Shown: piece after piece, positions 6,480 through 9,704 of the stretch | Layout: each line of letters starts with the position of its first letter | Position numbering within the stretch: the stretch's first letter is position 1 | Assembly (NCBI GenBank): GCA_002492075.1 | Contig: DKXD01000157.1 | Coordinates: forward strand, 4,157-13,860 | Direction: 5' to 3' | DNA from: Ruminococcaceae bacterium UBA7135 | Lineage (GTDB): Bacteria > Bacillota > Clostridia > Oscillospirales > Ruminococcaceae | DNA: 9,704 bases | Translations under genes and position numbers: made by a program | Notes under the pieces: model-generated | The model's database searches: none | The model's input: only the letters and a program-made list of their open reading frames with translations | Told to the model about the DNA's origin: nothing

Positions 6480-8140
6480 TATTCAGTCACCTCCGAGTTA
6501 TTTCCCTCTGCGGCGGGCGCTTCTTCGGTTTTGAAGTCATTCTCCGCATCGGTGTGATCCTCATCGCTGCCCATCTGAAGCTGCATGGTTATATCGAACG
6601 AGAAGATCGTTTCGTCCTGCTCTTCGTCTTCCGGACTTTCGATAGGATTCTCTTTTTGGAAGCCCGAATATACTACGTTTACAAAATACGGATCGCCGTA
6701 CTTGTTCAGGACTTTATTGGTGAGGTACTCGGCATATCTCGAAGGAACAGCTGACGGGTCGCCCTTTGAAGCGCCCATAAGCGACAGCGAAACGGAGTAT
6801 CCGTTACAACTGAATTCTGTGATCGCCAACTCCTCGTCTTCTCCGAGGAAGTCTTCGTCATTCAGCGGCTCGCTTGCTTTGGTGTATACAAAGGTTTGAG
6901 GCTTCGGCTGGTAGTTGAACAGGTTCTTGGTTTTTGTAATGGTGTCGTTGTAGTTGTTAAAGCCGGTAAGCATATTGTTTCGCGCGTCTACCGTCTGAAG
7001 ATCCTTTTGCATCTGCGGGGCTTGTATTTCCGCGGTGACCGACTCTATTTCGTTGTTCAGATTCGTGTTGATTATGTTCGTTACCACGCACGCGCCGCCG
7101 ACCAGACCTGCCGCGAGAACCACGCTGCCCAGCAGCGCCAGTCCGAACGTTCCGGAGCCTTTGGATTCCTTTGCGGAGGTAGCCTCAAGCAGGTTGATGT
7201 GTTCGAGTTCCTTGTTGCGGCTGTACAGAGCGCCGATAGCGTTCGCGAATTTTGAGAAGTCAAACTGCGCGGAGGGCGCTGCCGCTATCGTGTTCGGCAT
7301 TGTCAGCATATTCGACGGAACATTGAACGACGAAATTGCGTTCGATATTTCGATAAAGCTGTCGATCTCGCCGTAGAACGCGATCTCTTGAAGCGGCTTC
7401 GAGCCTTTTCTGCCTCTGATGAAGTTCATCATACCGAACAGGTTATCGTATACCGCCTGTGCCGTGAGGTTTATCTCCTCGCCGTTCTCGTCCTCCTGCT
7501 CAAATTGACCGGGGTCAATGGTCGAGAAGCGCGAGAACGTAAGCTGGTTATCCTCGTACAGGTTCATATTTATGAAGTTCTTGTCGATCTGGATAAGCAG
7601 CATCGGCATTCTGTCCGCCATTTTCGGAGTGTTGGTTATAAGGCGCGTTATCGAGTTGTTTGAAATGTACACGCCCTTAAGCGACAGTCCTATCTGCGAG
7701 AACAGTCTTATATATCCGTCAACAAGTCTCTGCGGGCAGGCAGACGCCATTACTCTCAGCATCTTGTTTTTTTCTTCGTCCTCGGTCTCGCCTGCTATAG
7801 TAAAGGATATGTTGTAATCCGCGCTGATGTTCATAGCGGACTGGATCATTGCCTCTATGATAGCGGGGTTCTTCATGTTTTTCGGCTTTGCTACTGTCAG
7901 TTCTTTATAGACGATCGCGCTGGAGGTTATTGACACAACGCATTCTTTTTCCTTGATGTCCTTGGATTTGATGATGTTGTTCAACTCCGCCGCGACCATA
8001 GGAACATCGGTTATGTAGCCGTTGGAAACCATTCCCATTGACAGCTCGCGCATATCCGCGTCCTGAACCTTGATCTTACTTCCGGAGTGAGCGCCTCTGA
8101 CAAGCTTAACTTGTCTGTCGGTAATATCTATTGAAAGCAT
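6479..8140 (-). CDS. pilMN: PilM-PilN fusion protein (553 aa)
   Basis: It combines the cytoplasmic actin-like protein PilM with the membrane protein PilN, both parts of the pilus alignment complex. Residues 1-~310 follow the PilM plan: an N-terminal SIDITDRQVKLV strand-turn-strand, a middle MLLIQIDKNFINMNLY strand pair, an EIAFYGEID segment, and FANAIGALYSR near the end. A short linker holds HINLLEA (314-320), matching the INLLP motif at the start of PilN that docks into PilM. A membrane helix (~332-355), a probable coiled coil (~358-390) and a mixed alpha/beta outer domain (~437-522) follow, interrupted by acidic loops. The tail after 525 is acidic and low-complexity. The glycines of all three nucleotide-binding loops are replaced. 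A PilMN fusion is, to my recollection, also found in Clostridioides difficile, and the layout recalls GspL of type II secretion. The ATG at 8140 has GAGGTG at 8146-8151, 5 bases upstream. Confidence 0.87.
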   Translation of the reverse strand: MLSIDITDRQVKLVRGAHSGSKIKVQDADMRELSMGMVSNGYITDVPMVAAELNNIIKSKDIKEKECVVSITSSAIVYKELTVAKPKNMKNPAIIEAMIQSAMNISADYNISFTIAGETEDEEKNKMLRVMASACPQRLVDGYIRLFSQIGLSLKGVYISNNSITRLITNTPKMADRMPMLLIQIDKNFINMNLYEDNQLTFSRFSTIDPGQFEQEDENGEEINLTAQAVYDNLFGMMNFIRGRKGSKPLQEIAFYGEIDSFIEISNAISSFNVPSNMLTMPNTIAAAPSAQFDFSKFANAIGALYSRNKELEHINLLEATSAKESKGSGTFGLALLGSVVLAAGLVGGACVVTNIINTNLNNEIESVTAEIQAPQMQKDLQTVDARNNMLTGFNNYNDTITKTKNLFNYQPKPQTFVYTKASEPLNDEDFLGEDEELAITEFSCNGYSVSLSLMGASKGDPSAVPSRYAEYLTNKVLNKYGDPYFVNVVYSGFQKENPIESPEDEEQDETIFSFDITMQLQMGSDEDHTDAENDFKTEEAPAAEGNNSEVTE

Positions 8141-8184
8141 ATTTTCACCTCATACATAAAATTTGTTTTTTGGGGGCGGTTTGA

Positions 8185-9384
8185 TTATTCCGCGTTTTCA
8201 ACGCCCTCCATTCCGCCGTAGATCATCGGGAATACGCCCGCAAGGAAGAAGCCTATCGCTATACCCATGATGATTATCATCAACGGCTCCATCAAGCCTA
8301 CAAGCTTTGTGATCGCCGCGTCGGATTCCTCGTCGTAATAATCGGCGGTTTTGGCAAGTATGGTATCCAGCGTACCGGATTCCTCTCCGACATATATAAT
8401 TGAGGTGAACATTCCCTCAAATATGCCGGTTTTTTCGATCGCCTTCGACATACTTTCGCCGAGTTTGATATCGTTTATAACGTCCTTAAAGCGTTCGCGG
8501 ACATACAAGTTGTTGATTACCGCAACGGATTTTTCTATACATTCGACCATCTGAAGACCCGCGCCGTAAAGGTTCGCCATATTGCGCGCGAATGAGCCGG
8601 TGTACATCGTGCCGATAAGCTTTCCTACTTTCGGTATTTTCAGCTTGAACTCGTCGATCTTGTATTTTGTGGACGGCGTTTTATTAAGTATCTTGACCGC
8701 CACGACGATACCCGCTATTACGATTATATACACATACCAATAGTTGATCAGCGAATCAGAGAACGCCACAAGCGCTTTTGAGATAGCTGACATATCGTCG
8801 GGGTTCATCATTGCCGTGAATGTTGGCAGGATGCCAACAAACATGAATATCATAACGACCAGCAGCAATACGCCCAACACGATAGGGTATACCATCGCGC
8901 TTTTGACCTTGTTTGCCGTTTTGTTTGCGTTTGCATAGTGGTCGGACAATCTGTTGAACATCGCGTCCAAGGTGCCCGAAGCCTCACCGGCAGCCACCAT
9001 GCTTACGAACATCTCCGGGAAAACGCCCGGCTTGGATTTCAAAACGTCTGAGAACGAACGACCCTTTTGAACTTCCTCATAGATATCCAGCATAACCGCT
9101 TTCGCCTTTTTGTTTTCCTGCTGCTCCTGCAATATGTACAGCGCTCTTACAAGCGAAAGACCCGCGGAAGTCATTGACGACAGCTGACGGCTTATGAACG
9201 ATACCTCGTTCGTCTTGAACTTGTATTTAACGTCCGCAACGCCCTCGCCCATATTCTTGTAACTGGTAACAAACAGGTTTCGCGCTTTCAGCTTTGACTG
9301 CAGGTCTTTATAGTCCTCAGCCATTTCCGTGCCTCTTATGGAGCGTCCGCTGATATCGGTAGCGACATAAGAAAATTTATTCAC
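8185..9384 (-). CDS. pilC: Type IV pilus inner-membrane platform protein PilC (399 aa)
   Basis: This is the polytopic platform (GspF/PilC family) on which the assembly ATPase acts to add pilins at the membrane. Two homologous T2SSF units are visible. The first (61-184) has RQLSSMTSAGLSLVRAL, GRSFSDVL and AAGEASGTLD, then a membrane helix (~162-184). The second (262-386) has FARNMANLYGAGLQMVE, GESMSKAI and VGEESGTLD, then a C-terminal helix (~362-386). A third helix lies at ~212-231. The N-terminal YVATDISGRSIRGTE segment is also typical. I chose the GTG at 9384 because GGAGGT (9391-9396) lies 6 bases upstream and the resulting 399 residues match the family length. A start 23 codons earlier (ATG 9453) has no ribosome site and adds residues not seen in the family. 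It is the first gene of the operon, 44 bases before pilMN. Confidence 0.95.
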   Translation of the reverse strand: MNKFSYVATDISGRSIRGTEMAEDYKDLQSKLKARNLFVTSYKNMGEGVADVKYKFKTNEVSFISRQLSSMTSAGLSLVRALYILQEQQENKKAKAVMLDIYEEVQKGRSFSDVLKSKPGVFPEMFVSMVAAGEASGTLDAMFNRLSDHYANANKTANKVKSAMVYPIVLGVLLLVVMIFMFVGILPTFTAMMNPDDMSAISKALVAFSDSLINYWYVYIIVIAGIVVAVKILNKTPSTKYKIDEFKLKIPKVGKLIGTMYTGSFARNMANLYGAGLQMVECIEKSVAVINNLYVRERFKDVINDIKLGESMSKAIEKTGIFEGMFTSIIYVGEESGTLDTILAKTADYYDEESDAAITKLVGLMEPLMIIIMGIAIGFFLAGVFPMIYGGMEGVENAE

Positions 9385-9390
9385 CTGAAA

Positions 9391-9396
9391 ACCTCC
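9391..9396 (-). promoter_or_regulatory. Ribosome binding site fixing the pilC GTG start
   Basis: On the - strand, GGAGGT lies 6 bases before the GTG at 9384, which begins the family-like sequence (M/V)NKFSYVATD. It is the strongest such site in the pilC leader and decides the start against the upstream ATG at 9453. Confidence 0.85.
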
Positions 9397-9404
9397 GTTC
9401 CCCA

Positions 9405-9418
9405 ACAACAGATGTTGT
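9405..9418 (-). other. Short dyad in the pilC leader
   Basis: ACAACA and TGTTGT form a perfect 6+6 inverted repeat around a 2-base centre, ending 8 bases before the pilC ribosome binding site. In RNA it could form a small 5-bp hairpin with a 4-base loop. In DNA it could be a small operator. Such short dyads can occur by chance, and no function can be shown from sequence. Confidence 0.3.
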
Positions 9419-9485
9419 AAAATTTCAAGCGGCAGAAACTTTATTTTGGGCATAATAAACCCATAGCCACTTGTTTGGTAAATAA

Positions 9486-9514
9486 ATTATACCACAAATA
9501 ATAAATTTTTGCAA
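9486..9514 (-). promoter_or_regulatory. Sigma-A-type promoter of the pilus operon
   Basis: On the - strand, a -35 TTGCAA (9509-9514; 4 of 6 consensus bases) and a perfect -10 TATAAT (9486-9491) are separated by exactly 17 bases. The -10 is preceded by TGG, giving an extended -10 (TGnTATAAT). Upstream of the -35 the strand is rich in A-tracts (~9515-9560), as in UP elements. The expected transcript start is near 9479-9480, leaving a ~95-base leader before pilC. No other convincing promoter was seen between the operon genes. Confidence 0.78.
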
Positions 9515-9704
9515 GACTTTTTGCTTGTTTTTTTTGATTTTACTTAAAAACTTTGCTTTTTTGGTGTAGAATTTCAACACAAATATATGTGCAAAATGCC
9601 TAAAGCCCATTGTTTTTGTTAATAAAGATTTTCACGACACAATATGCTGTATTATTCCGTGCTGTTCCACTAAGTTAGGCTAAATTATAGTTTATCTTAT
9701 CAAC
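9515..9704. other. AT-rich region upstream of the pilus promoter, no gene seen
   Basis: This stretch is AT-rich with several A/T runs, including eight T in a row at 9528-9535 on the + strand. I find no open frame with a ribosome binding site and protein-like composition, no tRNA or rRNA signature, and no CRISPR-like repeats. A TATAAT on the - strand (9684-9689) would need a -35 beyond the window edge. The region probably separates the pilus operon from an unrelated upstream gene and may hold regulator sites I cannot identify. Confidence 0.6.

Noticed and set aside
9385..9453. In-frame 23-codon N-terminal extension of pilC from ATG 9453
   Set aside because: No ribosome site lies before that ATG, a strong one lies within the extension just before GTG 9384, and the shorter product matches PilC family length.
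9385..9480. Possible cyclic-di-GMP riboswitch in the pilC leader, as known for some clostridial pilus operons
   Set aside because: The ~95-base leader lacks recognisable conserved blocks of either class, and no stable multi-helix fold or terminator was seen.
9511..9535. GCAAG/CTTG repeat followed by eight T on the + strand as a terminator
   Set aside because: The stem is only about 4 bp, and no + strand gene ends before it. The T run is better explained as A-tracts upstream of the operon promoter.
9425..9610. Open frame of 61 codons on the - strand upstream of pilC
   Set aside because: It spans the sigma-A promoter, has no ribosome binding site, and its Lys/Phe-rich composition reflects AT-rich DNA.
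9684..9689. Second TATAAT on the - strand near the right edge
   Set aside because: The corresponding -35 would lie beyond the window, so a promoter cannot be supported.

Overview
The window holds most of a type IV pilus (T4P) assembly locus from what looks like a Gram-positive anaerobe of the class Clostridia, possibly an Oscillospiraceae/Ruminococcus-type gut bacterium. The evidence for this is strong AGGAGG-type ribosome binding sites before almost every gene, one GTG start, a sigma-A promoter with an extended -10, a fused PilM-PilN protein, and no outer-membrane secretin (PilQ) or PilP gene in the cluster. The taxonomic placement is inference from style and gene content, not from a marker gene.

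Layout. At the left edge, on the + strand, lies the 3' part of a prepilin peptidase gene (pilD, 1-981); its start is outside the window. It converges on a six-gene operon on the - strand, and a GC-rich hairpin (995-1037) separates the two. Read in its own direction, the operon starts at a promoter near 9486-9514. It encodes PilC (9384-8185), a PilM-PilN fusion (8140-6479), a PilO-like protein (6479-5541), a giant GspK/PilX-like pilin of 827 residues (5444-2961), and two class III-signal prepilins of 315 and 307 residues (2941-1994 and 1976-1053). Gaps are 17-95 bases, and pilMN and pilO overlap by one base (TAATG), so co-transcription is very likely. The right-hand 320 bases (9385-9704) carry the promoter and a leader of about 95 bases and no convincing gene.

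How the genes work together. PilD cleaves and is expected to N-methylate the prepilins. PilC is the membrane platform. PilMN and PilO form the cytoplasm-to-exterior alignment subcomplex, with cytoplasmic PilM, membrane-anchored PilN and PilO, and ferredoxin-like outer domains. The giant pilin and the two long prepilins look like minor pilins that prime assembly and sit at the fibre tip. The assembly ATPase (PilB), any retraction ATPase (PilT) and a short major pilin are not in the window.

The most unusual points are a CxxC/CxxH/CxxC/CxxH metal-site-like cluster inside the exported giant pilin, a roughly 105-residue soluble insert in PilD, loss of the glycines of all three nucleotide-binding loops in the PilM half, and an in-frame 9-bp tandem repeat (Asn-Asn-Asp) in pilO. 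Two starts were moved from the longest open frame on ribosome-binding-site evidence: pilC to GTG at 9384 and the giant pilin to ATG at 5444.
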